Of a stretch of 64,000 nucleotides of DNA, positions 1 through 8,765 are shown in pieces. This stretch comes from Mesoterricola sediminis (GTDB lineage Bacteria; Acidobacteriota; Holophagae; Holophagales; Holophagaceae). The stretch is taken from positions 3,827,001 through 3,891,000 of the forward strand of contig NZ_AP027081.1 in NCBI RefSeq assembly GCF_030295425.1. The letters run 5' to 3'. Made by a program: the position numbers and the translations under genes. The first letter of the stretch is position 1. Every line of letters begins with the position of its first letter. The notes under the pieces are model-generated. The model saw nothing but the letters and a program-made list of their open reading frames with translations, was not told where the DNA came from and ran no database searches.

Positions 1-1
1 C

Positions 2-232
2 GAGGGCTGCCTGTCCATCCCCGGCATCCACGAGATCCTGGAGCGCCCCCGGAAGGTCTGGGTGAAGACCCGGACCCGGGAGGGCGCCTGGGAGGAGCTG
101 GAGGGGGAGGACCTCCTGGCCCGGGCCTTCTGCCACGAGATCGACCACCTGCGCGGCCGGCTGTTCGTCGAATACTTCGGCCCCGTCAAGCGCCAGATCA
201 TCCAGCGCAAGTACAGCAAGTCGAGGGCCTGA
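2..232 (+). CDS. def: Peptide deformylase, C-terminal part (5' end outside window)
   Basis: Removes the N-terminal formyl group from nascent proteins in the cytoplasm. The visible 76 residues open with the EGCLSIPG motif, whose Cys is a metal ligand, and contain HEIDHLRG at residues 45-52, which supplies the two metal-binding His and the catalytic Glu. The C-terminal tail after the HExxH helix has normal length. The TGA stop overlaps the ATG of fmt (TGATG), so deformylase and formyltransferase are probably translationally coupled, as in the common def-fmt operon. The start lies upstream of base 1. Identity is near certain from the two motifs and the partner gene. Confidence 0.95.
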   Translation, partial: EGCLSIPGIHEILERPRKVWVKTRTREGAWEELEGEDLLARAFCHEIDHLRGRLFVEYFGPVKRQIIQRKYSKSRA

Positions 233-1164
233 TGGTCCGCATCGCCTTCCTGGGGACCCCGGCGGCGGCGGTGCCCGTCCTGCGCGCGCTGGCCGGGGCG
301 CGGGAGGTGGCCGCCGTCTTCTGCAATCCCGACCGGCCCCAGGGCCGGGGCCGGCACCTGGAGGCCCCGCCGGTGAAGCAGGCCGCGCTGGCCCTGGGCC
401 TGCCGGTCCACCAGCCCCTCTCCTGGAAGGCCCCGGAGACCCGGACGGCCTGGGAGGCCCTGTCCATCGACCTGGCCATCGTCGTCGCCTACGGCCACAT
501 CCTCCCCCGCTGGATGCTGGACGGCTGTCAGCTCGGCGCCTGGAACCTCCACTTCTCCCTCCTCCCCCGCTGGCGGGGGGCCGCCCCCGTGAACCACGCC
601 ATCCTGGCCGGGGACCCGGAGACCGGCGTGGGCCTCATGGCCATCACCCCCGGCCTGGACGAGGGCCCCATCCTGGCCGAGGCCCGGCGCCCCATCACGC
701 TGCGCGACACCGCCGAGGACCTCCTGCCGGCCCTGGCGGAGGATGCCGCCGGGCTGCTACTCGCCCACCTGCCCGCCCTGGCGGCGGGGACCGCCCGGCC
801 CACCCCCCAGGCCGGTGAACCCACCTTCGCCACCAAGCTCCACAAGGGCCTGGCCCCCCTGGACCCGGGGCGCCCCGCCCTGGACCTGCACCGCCAGGTG
901 CGGGCCCTGGCGCCCTGGCCCGGCACCGAGCTGGACCTGGAGGGGACGCCCCTGAAGGTCTGCGCGGTGGGGGACCTGCGTCCCGACGGCGCGCGGCCCG
1001 GCACCCTGGCCTGGGGCCGGGACGGCGCCTGGCTCACGGCGGGCGACGGCCAGGCCCTGGAGCTGATCCGCCTCCAGCGCCCCGGCAAGCCGGTCCAGCC
1101 CGCCCTCCAGGCCCTCCAGCCCCTGGGATCCCAGGGGACCCGCCTCATCCCGCGAAGGGCTTGA
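232..1164 (+). CDS. fmt: Methionyl-tRNA formyltransferase
   Basis: Transfers a formyl group from 10-formyl-THF to Met-tRNAfMet to make the initiator. The protein has 310 residues, the normal family length. The N-terminal Rossmann-type domain begins MVRIAFLGTP. The catalytic Asn105 and His107 sit in WNLHFSLLPRWRGAAP, and the catalytic Asp143 in ITPGLDEGPIL. The C-terminal OB-like tRNA-binding domain spans about 205-305. The start overlaps the def stop by one base. The 3' end overlaps the convergent pterin dehydratase gene by 20 bp. Confidence 0.97.
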   Translation: MVRIAFLGTPAAAVPVLRALAGAREVAAVFCNPDRPQGRGRHLEAPPVKQAALALGLPVHQPLSWKAPETRTAWEALSIDLAIVVAYGHILPRWMLDGCQLGAWNLHFSLLPRWRGAAPVNHAILAGDPETGVGLMAITPGLDEGPILAEARRPITLRDTAEDLLPALAEDAAGLLLAHLPALAAGTARPTPQAGEPTFATKLHKGLAPLDPGRPALDLHRQVRALAPWPGTELDLEGTPLKVCAVGDLRPDGARPGTLAWGRDGAWLTAGDGQALELIRLQRPGKPVQPALQALQPLGSQGTRLIPRRA

Positions 1165-1390
1165 TCGCCTCGTCAATGCGGGCGGCCAGGGTCCGGTCCT
1201 TGTCCGTCAGGCCCCCCGCGTCATGGGTGGTGAGCCGGATGCGCACGTAGCCCCACCCGAAGGCCACGTCGGGATGATGGTTGAGGGCCTCGGCCGGGGC
1301 CACGAGGCGGCTCACCAGGTTGAAGGCCGACAGGAAGTCCGGGGTCCGGATCTCCCGCTCCAGGGCGTTGTCCTTCTCGATCCAGGTCAT
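1145..1390 (-). CDS. phhB: Pterin-4-alpha-carbinolamine dehydratase
   Basis: Dehydrates the 4a-hydroxytetrahydropterin released by aromatic amino acid hydroxylases, regenerating the cofactor. The protein has 81 residues (compact for the family). The conserved active-site segment NHHPDV is at 37-42 and a second conserved His follows in LTTHDAGGLT. The ATG start overlaps the phhA stop (ATGA), giving a two-gene operon of hydroxylase and cofactor-recycling enzyme. The reading frame stays open far upstream of this ATG, but that part only shadows phhA; homology starts at MTWIEKDN. The 3' end runs 20 bp into the convergent fmt. Confidence 0.93.
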   Translation of the reverse strand: MTWIEKDNALEREIRTPDFLSAFNLVSRLVAPAEALNHHPDVAFGWGYVRIRLTTHDAGGLTDKDRTLAARIDEAIKPFAG

Positions 1391-2961
1391 GGTCGCTCCA
1401 CGCAACGGGGCCCCGCCGCGGCGCCCACCTTCTCCTGTGGCGCGCCCGAGGGGCGAAGTTCCGCCACTTCCTCCGCCAGGAGCCACTCGCCGGGCCACGC
1501 CTCGAGGGCCGCCTGGATGGCGTTCAGGCGGGCCGGCTCGACCCGGCCCGCGGCGCGCAGGTCCCGCACCTCCTGGTACAGGGCGGCCAGGGCCGGATCC
1601 AGGGCCCGCCGCCGCCGGTCCCGGGCCCGCCGCTCGGCGTCCGCCTCCCCGGGGTCCTGGCCGAAGCGCCGGTCCCAGGCCTCCGGGTCCGCGGGGCCGC
1701 CGGCCACCGAGACCACGGCGTCCGCCGTGAACAGCAGGGCCTCGGCGGGCAGCTCCAGGTCCCGCCCTCCGGCCCAGCCCTCCAGGTCCAGCACCTCGCC
1801 GCCCTCCAGGCGGAGCCCCGAGAGCTCGACGCCGCCGGGGGTCTCCAGGCGGAAGTCCCCGACCCGGGGGGGGTCCCCCGCGTCCAGGAGCACGACGGCG
1901 TGGCCCGGCCAGGGCTCGCCCTGGGCCCGGCCCCGCACGGCGACCTGGACGGGTCCGGCCAGGACGGCCAGTCCCGGCTCCACGGCCACCACCCGGCCGC
2001 TGAGCTGCGCCCCCGTGTCCAGCACGAGGTGGTTCACGGTCCGGGCCCGCATCGCCTCCCGCAGGCCGTGCTCCCCGCCCCGGCGCCAGCTCAGGGTGGC
2101 CTCGAAGGCCTCCAGCACCTCGGTGAGGTGATCGAAGTCCCGGGCCACGTACAGGAGGGGCTGCATGGCGGTGATGTCGAAGTCGCGCTCCACGCAGGCG
2201 AGGCTCAGGGGCACGCGGCGCACCTCGGGGCCCAGGCAGTGGACGGCCTCGCCCAGGCTGCTCAGGAGGCCGGCCCCGTAGATGCGGGGGTCCGACTCGG
2301 GGCCGACGAGCCCGTACTCCGCCGTCCACCAGTAGAGGCGGCTGGCCTTCACGCTCTCGCTGGCGTAGGTGCGGGCGGCCCTGGCGGCCTCCAGCCGCGC
2401 CTGGGCCTCGGCCACCTCCGCGGGCCCGCAGGCGGGGTCCTCCTTCACGACGCTGAGGTGGCGCACGGCCTGGTACACCGCCTCGTCCTCGAGGCTCGCG
2501 ATGGCCTTGAAGCCCGCGGTCCCGCAGCGCTTCAGGTAGGCGGCGTAGGCGGGGTCCGCGAGGATGGGCGCGTGGCCCGCGCTCTCGTGGACGATGTCGG
2601 GGGCGGGCGTGTAGGGGACGTGCTCCACCGAGCGGATGTCGGCCGCGATGGCCAGGATCCCCAGGGACTGGAGCTCGGTGAACACCGCGGGGGGGATGAA
2701 CCCCCGCACGCCCACGGCGCGCCAGCCGATCCGCTGGAGGCGGGCGTCCATCTCCTCCAGGCGGGGGATGGCCTCCACCCCGATGCCCGCCGAGGCCAGG
2801 CCCTCCAGGTAGCTGGGGTGGGCCCGGTGGGCGAGGTGGGTGGTCAGCCGGGTGAGGATGTGCCGCCAAACGGCCTGGTCCCGGGGGGTGTAGGCATCGT
2901 AGGCCTGGTCCACCACGTGGCGGGCCAGATGGGGGGGGAGGATGGGACGCGCGTCCGGCAT
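1387..2961 (-). CDS. phhA: Aromatic amino acid (phenylalanine-4-) hydroxylase, long form
   Basis: Non-haem iron, tetrahydropterin-dependent monooxygenase, most likely converting Phe to Tyr. At 524 residues it is much longer than the roughly 270-residue proteobacterial PhhA. The catalytic domain is N-terminal. The iron ligands are recognisable: His125 and His130 in PDIVHESAGHAP and Glu215 in YWWTAEYGL. The C-terminal half (about 300-524) is a mostly beta-rich and then helical extension of unknown role. The start has GGAGG just upstream. The gene is coupled by ATGA to phhB. Substrate (Phe against Trp or Tyr) cannot be decided from motifs alone, but linkage to the pterin dehydratase supports a functional hydroxylase. 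Confidence 0.9.
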   Translation of the reverse strand: MPDARPILPPHLARHVVDQAYDAYTPRDQAVWRHILTRLTTHLAHRAHPSYLEGLASAGIGVEAIPRLEEMDARLQRIGWRAVGVRGFIPPAVFTELQSLGILAIAADIRSVEHVPYTPAPDIVHESAGHAPILADPAYAAYLKRCGTAGFKAIASLEDEAVYQAVRHLSVVKEDPACGPAEVAEAQARLEAARAARTYASESVKASRLYWWTAEYGLVGPESDPRIYGAGLLSSLGEAVHCLGPEVRRVPLSLACVERDFDITAMQPLLYVARDFDHLTEVLEAFEATLSWRRGGEHGLREAMRARTVNHLVLDTGAQLSGRVVAVEPGLAVLAGPVQVAVRGRAQGEPWPGHAVVLLDAGDPPRVGDFRLETPGGVELSGLRLEGGEVLDLEGWAGGRDLELPAEALLFTADAVVSVAGGPADPEAWDRRFGQDPGEADAERRARDRRRRALDPALAALYQEVRDLRAAGRVEPARLNAIQAALEAWPGEWLLAEEVAELRPSGAPQEKVGAAAGPRCVERP

Positions 2962-3021
2962 GGCGGCCTCCAGACTCCATCAGGATAGAGTCTCAACCTC
3001 AGATTGGGATCCACCGATTTT

Positions 3022-5685
3022 TCAGGCGTGGAGCATCTGGGCGACGTCCCGGTAGTCCGGGTCCTGGTCGGCGACGGTGCGGAACTCGGCCATCGCCTCG
3101 TCCCGGTGGCCCTGGCCCAGCAGGAGGATGCCCAGGTCGTAATGGAGGCCCAGGGCGTCCTCGGGCGGGAAGCCCGGCGCCCCGATGCCCTGGCGCAGCC
3201 AACCGGCGGCGGCGTCCGGGTTGTTCTGGGCCAGCTCGCAGATGGCGAGCATGGAGCAGCATTCGAGCGTGCGCTCCGGATCCCGCATGGCCTTCTTGAA
3301 CTCCTCGATGGCCGGTTCCAGGAGCATCATTTCCTTGTAGGCGATGCCCAGGTTGTAGTGGGTCTCGTAGTCGTCCCCCTTGACCTGCTGCTCCACCCCT
3401 TCACGGAAGGCGTTGAAAAGTTCATCAACGCTTTGGATCTTCTCCACCACGTGGGTGGCGTCGTGCATTTCCTCGCCCTCGCCCGTTTCCAGGAGGGCGT
3501 CGCCCAGCACGTCCGAGAGGTCGAAGAAGGAGGCCTCGTACTCCGGCTTGGGCTCCGCCGCCGCGCCCGGGGTGGGCATGCCCAGCCGAGCGAGGGCGCC
3601 GTCGGCGGCCGACAGCCGCTTGAGCAGCTCTGGATGGCCCGGGTGGACCTTGAGGGCGTTGTCGATCTCGATCTTGGCTTCCTCGGGGCTGCCGTAGTCC
3701 AGCTGGAAGTCGATGTCGGCCAGCCAGGAGACGAGGTCCTCGGGCACCGGCGCGGGGGTCGCCGGGGCGGTGGGGAAGGGCAGCGGTTCGAGTTCGAGGG
3801 GCGGCAGGTCGGCCCCGCCGCCGGTGATCTCGGACCACTCGTAGTCGGGCTGGCTGGGGTAGGCGGCCGGCGCCGCGGGGGGCGCCCAGCCCGGCACCTC
3901 CAGGGCGATGGGGGGTTCGGGCGCCGGCGGCGGCACGACGGCCGCGGGCAGCTCCAGCTCCAGGTCCAGGGGGATGATGGGCGGCAGTTCCTGGATCGGG
4001 GGCAGCTCGTGGGCGGCCTCCAGCTCCTGGATGGGTTCCAGCTCCTGGATGGGCAGGAGGTCGAGGGGCGCCACGGGGAGGGCTTCGATGGGCGGCGGCA
4101 GCGGGATCGCGGGCGCGGAAGCCGACGCGGGCCTGGCCGGAGGCGCGTCCAGGAGGCCCAGGTTGCGCCGGTAGAGGCGGGTGGAGCCCGGGAAGAGGTT
4201 CTCGGCCAGGTCCAGCAGGTCCACCGCCAGGGCCCGGTTCCCCAGGGCCGCCAGCTTCTCGGCGTGCTTCACGTAGTGCATCTGCACCTTGCTCAGGATG
4301 CCGGTGGAGCGGTGGATCTCGGCGATGCGGACGATCGCCTGGTAGTTGGCGGGCTCCAGCTCGAGGATCTTGGCGTAGGCGTCGTGGGCCCGGTCCATGA
4401 ACCGGCTGCGCATGGCCTGTTCGGCTTCCCGTTCCAGCTGCTGGACCTGGATCCGGCGGGCCGCATCCGCCTCCAGGTGCTCGGCGGATTCGAGGGGCGA
4501 GGCCACCCAGCCCGAGCTGGCGCCCGAGATCTGGCTGGCGGTGGGCGCGGGCGCCTCGTCGGCGTCCGAGATCCCCATGCCCTGGAGCTGGGCCCGGACG
4601 GCGGCGGCGACCTCGTCGTCCCCCTTGGCCCGGGCGGCGGCCAGGGCGCGCCGCAGGTGGTCCACCTGATCGGTCCGGTTCCCGGACTGGTGGCTGATCT
4701 CCGCCATCTGGATCCAGGCTTCGGCGTTGAAGGCGCCCTGCAGGCCGCTCCGGAGGGTCCGGGCCGCGGCCTCGCCCATCCCGCGCCGGCCCAGTTCGCG
4801 CCCGATGGGCTTGAAGAGCTTGAGGGCCTCGTCCACGTGGCCCAGGCGCACCATTTCCCGCAGGGAGCGCTCCACCAGGCCCAGGCTCTTCTCGGGCAGC
4901 TGGGGCACCTCCGCCAGCGCCTCCAGGGCCCGGTCGGGAGCCTTGGCCTGGAGCTCCACCTCCGCGAGGGCGTCCAGGATCTCGGCGCTGCGGGGGTTGG
5001 CGGCCAGGCCCTCCCGCAGATGGGCGGCGGCCGAGGCCAGGTCCTTCTGGATGACCGCGAGCCGGCTCTGGGTCAGGAAGACCTGGGGGGTGGAGACCAT
5101 CGCCTTGGCCCGCTCCAGGATCTGGCTGGCCTCGGCGTGCATCTGCTCCAGGGCCAGGGCTTCGGAGACATCCAAGTAGATGGCGGCCGCCTTCTCCTTC
5201 ATGCCCTCCTTGTTGTAGAGGTCCGCCAGCTTGACCTTGTTCTTCAGGTTCTTGGGATCCAGCTCGACGACCTTGGCGAACTCCTCCAGGGCCCGCTTGA
5301 GGAGGCCCTTCTTGGTGAAGGCCTCGGCCACCCCGATGTGGATCTGGATGGCGTCCTTGATCATGTTGGTCTGGCGGTACAGCTCGGCCAGGCGCTCGCA
5401 CACGTCCAGGTCGTCCGGGGCCGTGCGGTGGGCCTTCTTGAAGACGGCGCTCGCCTTGGCGGCGAAGCCCCCCCGCTCGTAGCCGATGCCCGCGCGCTTG
5501 AACATGTCCATGGCTTCGGGCACCCGGCCGGACTGCAGGTAGGCGTCGCCCACCCGGTTCATGAGGTTCCAGTCGTCGGGCTTGTCCTCGAGCAGCTTCA
5601 GGAACTCATCGATGGCGCGGTCGATGCGCCCCTGGGCCATGTAGGTCTCTGCCTGCCTGGTGATCTTCGCTCGGTCAATGGCCAT
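3022..5685 (-). CDS. Large TPR-repeat protein with acidic proline-rich linker
   Basis: An 887-residue cytoplasmic-looking protein with no signal peptide. Residues 1 to about 360 are consecutive TPR-like helical hairpins, starting with QAETYMAQGRIDRAIDEFLK. More TPRs lie around 410-510 and 730-887. Between them, at about 525-660, is a low-complexity linker rich in Pro, Glu and Leu with repeated PIQELEPIQELE-type units. TPR arrays act as protein-protein scaffolds, so no enzymatic role is implied. The gene stands alone between phhA and cdd on the same strand. Similar acidic proline-rich linkers occur in the receiver protein at 55.0-56.4 kb. Function unknown. Confidence 0.85.
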   Translation of the reverse strand: MAIDRAKITRQAETYMAQGRIDRAIDEFLKLLEDKPDDWNLMNRVGDAYLQSGRVPEAMDMFKRAGIGYERGGFAAKASAVFKKAHRTAPDDLDVCERLAELYRQTNMIKDAIQIHIGVAEAFTKKGLLKRALEEFAKVVELDPKNLKNKVKLADLYNKEGMKEKAAAIYLDVSEALALEQMHAEASQILERAKAMVSTPQVFLTQSRLAVIQKDLASAAAHLREGLAANPRSAEILDALAEVELQAKAPDRALEALAEVPQLPEKSLGLVERSLREMVRLGHVDEALKLFKPIGRELGRRGMGEAAARTLRSGLQGAFNAEAWIQMAEISHQSGNRTDQVDHLRRALAAARAKGDDEVAAAVRAQLQGMGISDADEAPAPTASQISGASSGWVASPLESAEHLEADAARRIQVQQLEREAEQAMRSRFMDRAHDAYAKILELEPANYQAIVRIAEIHRSTGILSKVQMHYVKHAEKLAALGNRALAVDLLDLAENLFPGSTRLYRRNLGLLDAPPARPASASAPAIPLPPPIEALPVAPLDLLPIQELEPIQELEAAHELPPIQELPPIIPLDLELELPAAVVPPPAPEPPIALEVPGWAPPAAPAAYPSQPDYEWSEITGGGADLPPLELEPLPFPTAPATPAPVPEDLVSWLADIDFQLDYGSPEEAKIEIDNALKVHPGHPELLKRLSAADGALARLGMPTPGAAAEPKPEYEASFFDLSDVLGDALLETGEGEEMHDATHVVEKIQSVDELFNAFREGVEQQVKGDDYETHYNLGIAYKEMMLLEPAIEEFKKAMRDPERTLECCSMLAICELAQNNPDAAAGWLRQGIGAPGFPPEDALGLHYDLGILLLGQGHRDEAMAEFRTVADQDPDYRDVAQMLHA

Positions 5686-5712
5686 GGGGCGCCCCGGGGT
5701 GCTTGGGCTGGA

Positions 5713-6135
5713 TCAGCCCTTGAGATTGCGGATGGTGAAGGCGTGGGGGAGCAGGTCGGCCAGCCGATGGAGCGCCCGGGCCTTCCGGTTCGCCAGGAGG
5801 ACGGGCGCATCCTCGGCGAATTCCGCGAGCACCTGGCGGCAGGAACCGCAGGGCGGCGTGAGGTCCGGCGCGTCGGTGACCACCACGACGGCCTTCAGTC
5901 CGCCGGGCTTCATCCCCGCCGCGGTGGCGGCGAAGACGGCGTTGCGCTCCGCGCAGATGGAGGAGGGGTAGGCCGCGTTCTCCACGTTGCAGCCGGCCGT
6001 GACGCTTCCGTCCTCCCGGAGGATCGCGGCGCCCACCTGGAACCCGGAATAGGGGGCGTGGGCGTTGGCCCGCGCCTTCCAGGCGGCGTCCAGAAGGGCG
6101 TCCCATGCGGGGGACTGGGGGTCGTCGAAGGTCAT
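5713..6135 (-). CDS. cdd: Cytidine deaminase
   Basis: Zinc-dependent hydrolytic deamination of cytidine/deoxycytidine to uridine in pyrimidine salvage. The zinc site is complete: CAERNA (Cys61, catalytic Glu63) and PPCGSCRQ (Cys96, Cys99), numbered from the ATG at 6135. The length of 140 residues matches the homotetrameric class. A GTG two codons upstream (6141) is possible, but the AGGTGG-like ribosome site fits the ATG better. The gene lies on the same strand as the TPR gene, 27 bp upstream of it. Confidence 0.96.
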   Translation of the reverse strand: MTFDDPQSPAWDALLDAAWKARANAHAPYSGFQVGAAILREDGSVTAGCNVENAAYPSSICAERNAVFAATAAGMKPGGLKAVVVVTDAPDLTPPCGSCRQVLAEFAEDAPVLLANRKARALHRLADLLPHAFTIRNLKG

Positions 6136-6164
6136 GGCCACCTCAAAGCAATCGTGGATTCATC

Positions 6165-7103
6165 TTAGGCAAAATCCGGTCCGCTGCACAGGTCTCTGAC
6201 CAGCCCGCCGGCCTGGGCCAGGGCCAGGGCCCGCCAGCAGGGGCCGGGCCCGTCCACGGCCACCCGCCCGTCGGAGCCCGCCGCCTCCAGCCGCACCTGG
6301 CGCCGCTGGAGCCGGGCCTGGAGGACGCTGCCCGAAAGGCCTTCCAGCTCCCGCTCAAAGGCCGGGCCGGGCTCCCAGGCCGCCAGGTCCAGGACCAGGC
6401 GCACCCCCCGGGCCGCCTCGTCCTCGAAGGTGCGGACCCAGGGCTCGCCACGCTGGGCGGTGCGCTTCCAGTGGACCCGGGAGAGGGGGTCCCGTTCCCG
6501 GAAGGGACGGGCCCCATCCGGGCTGGCGGCGCCGGCCCGGGCGAGGGGGAAAGGGGCGTCCCCCAGGCCCCCGGGGCCGCCGGCCAGGGTCCGGGGATGG
6601 GGCAGCACCAGGATCCGCTGGTCCAGGGGCACCGACCAGGCCTTCTCCATGAACCCGAAGGGGAAGGCTGTGCGCAGCTCCACGTTCCGGAGCGGGGTCC
6701 AGCCGCGCTGGGCGGGGGTGACCTGGACCGCCGCCACCCCCTCCCTGGTCCCGTCGCCGCCCCGGACGAAGGCGGCCTCGGCCCTGGCGCCGGCCAGGTC
6801 CAGCCGCACCTCCAGGGCCCGGAGCCGGGCGGGGTCGCCGTCCCGGTAGCGCACCTTCACGGCGCCCTTCACCCGCGCGAAGAGGTTGCCCTCCTCCACC
6901 CCCAGGACCTCCAGGTCCCGGATCGCCCGCCGGCTGATCCAGCCCGAGGCCAGGAACAGCCCCAGCATCAGGGAGAAGACGAGGTACAGCAGGTTGTTGC
7001 CCGTGTTGACGGCGGCCGCGCCGAGGGCGAGCAGGGCCACCAGGAACTCCATCCCGAGTCGGGTCACGCTGAGCCGGAGCCGTCTGTCGCGCCAGAGGTC
7101 CAT
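6165..7103 (-). CDS. DUF58 domain protein with two N-terminal membrane segments
   Basis: A 312-residue membrane-anchored protein. Two hydrophobic helices (about 18-36 and 38-55) are followed by a soluble region with the DUF58 signature RPFRERDPLSRVHWKRTAQRG (about 205-225), typical of von Willebrand-like proteins usually encoded beside MoxR ATPases. Here no MoxR or transglutaminase-like gene is adjacent, which is unusual. It is divergent from the amino acid permease, with 84 bp between the starts. Specific role unknown; family members are associated with cell-envelope or metal-complex maturation. Confidence 0.88.
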   Translation of the reverse strand: MDLWRDRRLRLSVTRLGMEFLVALLALGAAAVNTGNNLLYLVFSLMLGLFLASGWISRRAIRDLEVLGVEEGNLFARVKGAVKVRYRDGDPARLRALEVRLDLAGARAEAAFVRGGDGTREGVAAVQVTPAQRGWTPLRNVELRTAFPFGFMEKAWSVPLDQRILVLPHPRTLAGGPGGLGDAPFPLARAGAASPDGARPFRERDPLSRVHWKRTAQRGEPWVRTFEDEAARGVRLVLDLAAWEPGPAFERELEGLSGSVLQARLQRRQVRLEAAGSDGRVAVDGPGPCWRALALAQAGGLVRDLCSGPDFA

Positions 7104-7187
7104 TCAGGCCCTACCCCGGGTTCCGTCGTTTGCCATTACCATGGTCCAAAGCCAGCAGCCCCCAGTCTGACGCCAGGAAGGGCCCCG

Positions 7188-8765
7188 ATGATCGAAAAAC
7201 TTTTCCGTTCCAAGTCATTGGAGACGCTCAAGGCACAGGCGGAGGAGCCCGAGCACCAGCTCCGGAGGAACCTGGGCACCTTCGACCTGACCATGTTCGG
7301 CATCGGCGCCATCATCGGGGCCGGCATCTTCTCCAGCATCGGGACGGCCGCCGCCGGGCACCTCGCCGACGGGAGGCTCCCGGCGGGCCCGGCCCTGGTG
7401 GTCAGCATCCTCCTGGTGGCCGTGGGCTGCGGCTTCACGGCCCTCGCCTACGCCGAACTGGCCTCCATGATCCCGGTCTCGGGCTCGGCCTACACGTACG
7501 CCTACGCCACCCTGGGCGAGCTCATGGCCTGGATCATCGGCTGGGACCTCCTCCTGGAGTACGCGGTCAGCAACGTCGCGGTGGCCATCAGCTGGGGCGA
7601 CTACGCCCGGAGCTTCCTGGCCAACGTCCTGGGCGTCCACGTCCCGGGCTGGCTGGCCATGGATCCCCGGACCGCCCTCCAGCTCCTGCCCGCCTCGCCC
7701 CCCATGGGCCTGGGGGCCAAGCTCCACCTCCTCGCCCAGGCGCGGGCCGGCCTCGCCGACGGCGGCGCCGTCTTCGCCAACTGGCAGGTGCTCCGGGACG
7801 CGCCTCTGGTGGCGGGCTTTCCCGTGACCGTGAACCTCCTCGCCGTCGTGGTCACGGTGGGGGTCACCTACCTGGTCTACCTGGGCATCCGCGAGAGCGC
7901 CAGGGCCAACGCCGTCATGGTGGTGCTCAAGGTCCTCATCCTGGCCGCCGTCGTGGCCATCGGGGCCCGGTTCATCAACCCCGGCAACTGGCACCCCTTC
8001 GCCCCCCACGGCTTCGGCGGGATCCAGGCAGGGGCGGCCATCATCTTCTTCGCCTTCATCGGGTTCGACGCCGTGAGCACCACGGCCGAGGAGTGCCGGG
8101 ATCCGGGCCACAGCCTTCCCCGGGGGATCCTCCTGAGCCTGGGCATCTGCACCCTGATCTACGCCGCCGTGGCCCTCGTGGTCACCGGCATGCTCAAGTA
8201 CACCGACCTGGCCGGGAAGGCCGACCCCCTGGCCTACATCTTCAGCCAGAACCACATGAACGGCGTGGCCGGCGTCATCAGCCTGGGCGCGGTGATCGCC
8301 ACGACGGCCGCCCTCCTCGTCTACCAGGTCGGCCAGCCGCGCATCTTCATGGCCATGAGCCGGGACGGCCTCCTGGGCCCCTGGTTCGGCCGGGTGAGCC
8401 CCCGCCACCGGACCCCCTCCAACGCCACCCTCCTGACGGGCCTCCTCGTCGCCATCCCCGCCGCCCTGCTGAGCATCGACGAGGTGGTCGAGCTGTGCAA
8501 CATCGGCACCCTCTTCGCGTTCTCCGTCGTCTGCGCCGCCGTCATGATCCTCCGGAAGCGCCGGCCGGAGGCGGTCCGCCGCTTCCGCATGCCCTGGATC
8601 TGGGTGTTCGCCCCGGCGGGCATCCTGGCCTGCCTCTGGATCGCCAAGGGCCTGCCCGCCGTCACCTGGATCCGCTTCTTCGCATGGCTCGGCCTGGGCC
8701 TGGTGATCTACTTCGCCTATGGACTCCGCAACAGCGCGTTGCACACTAGGACGGAGGAGGCCTGA
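7188..8765 (+). CDS. APC-superfamily amino acid permease
   Basis: A 525-residue polytopic inner-membrane transporter with about 12-14 hydrophobic helices. The APC hallmark at helix 1, FGIGAIIGAGIFSSIG (residues about 37-52), contains the unwound Gly-rich segment that binds the substrate amino and carboxyl groups. The charged N-terminus (MIEKLFRSKS) resembles the cationic amino acid transporter (YfnA/CAT-like) branch, so basic or broad amino acid uptake is likely but not proven. The start follows AGGAAGG. The stop overlaps the riboflavin synthase start (TGATG). Confidence 0.93.
   Translation: MIEKLFRSKSLETLKAQAEEPEHQLRRNLGTFDLTMFGIGAIIGAGIFSSIGTAAAGHLADGRLPAGPALVVSILLVAVGCGFTALAYAELASMIPVSGSAYTYAYATLGELMAWIIGWDLLLEYAVSNVAVAISWGDYARSFLANVLGVHVPGWLAMDPRTALQLLPASPPMGLGAKLHLLAQARAGLADGGAVFANWQVLRDAPLVAGFPVTVNLLAVVVTVGVTYLVYLGIRESARANAVMVVLKVLILAAVVAIGARFINPGNWHPFAPHGFGGIQAGAAIIFFAFIGFDAVSTTAEECRDPGHSLPRGILLSLGICTLIYAAVALVVTGMLKYTDLAGKADPLAYIFSQNHMNGVAGVISLGAVIATTAALLVYQVGQPRIFMAMSRDGLLGPWFGRVSPRHRTPSNATLLTGLLVAIPAALLSIDEVVELCNIGTLFAFSVVCAAVMILRKRRPEAVRRFRMPWIWVFAPAGILACLWIAKGLPAVTWIRFFAWLGLGLVIYFAYGLRNSALHTRTEEA

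Noticed and set aside
1145-2980. Apparent 611-codon frame joining the pterin dehydratase to a long upstream protein
   Set aside because: Only the last 81 codons are homologous to anything. The rest is an alternate-frame shadow of the hydroxylase gene, produced by the high GC content.
3004-6168. Very long plus-strand frame (over 1000 codons)
   Set aside because: It is antisense to the TPR and cytidine deaminase genes, has low-complexity Gly/Val/Leu/Gln composition and no family match. Stop codons are rare in antisense frames of GC-rich genes.
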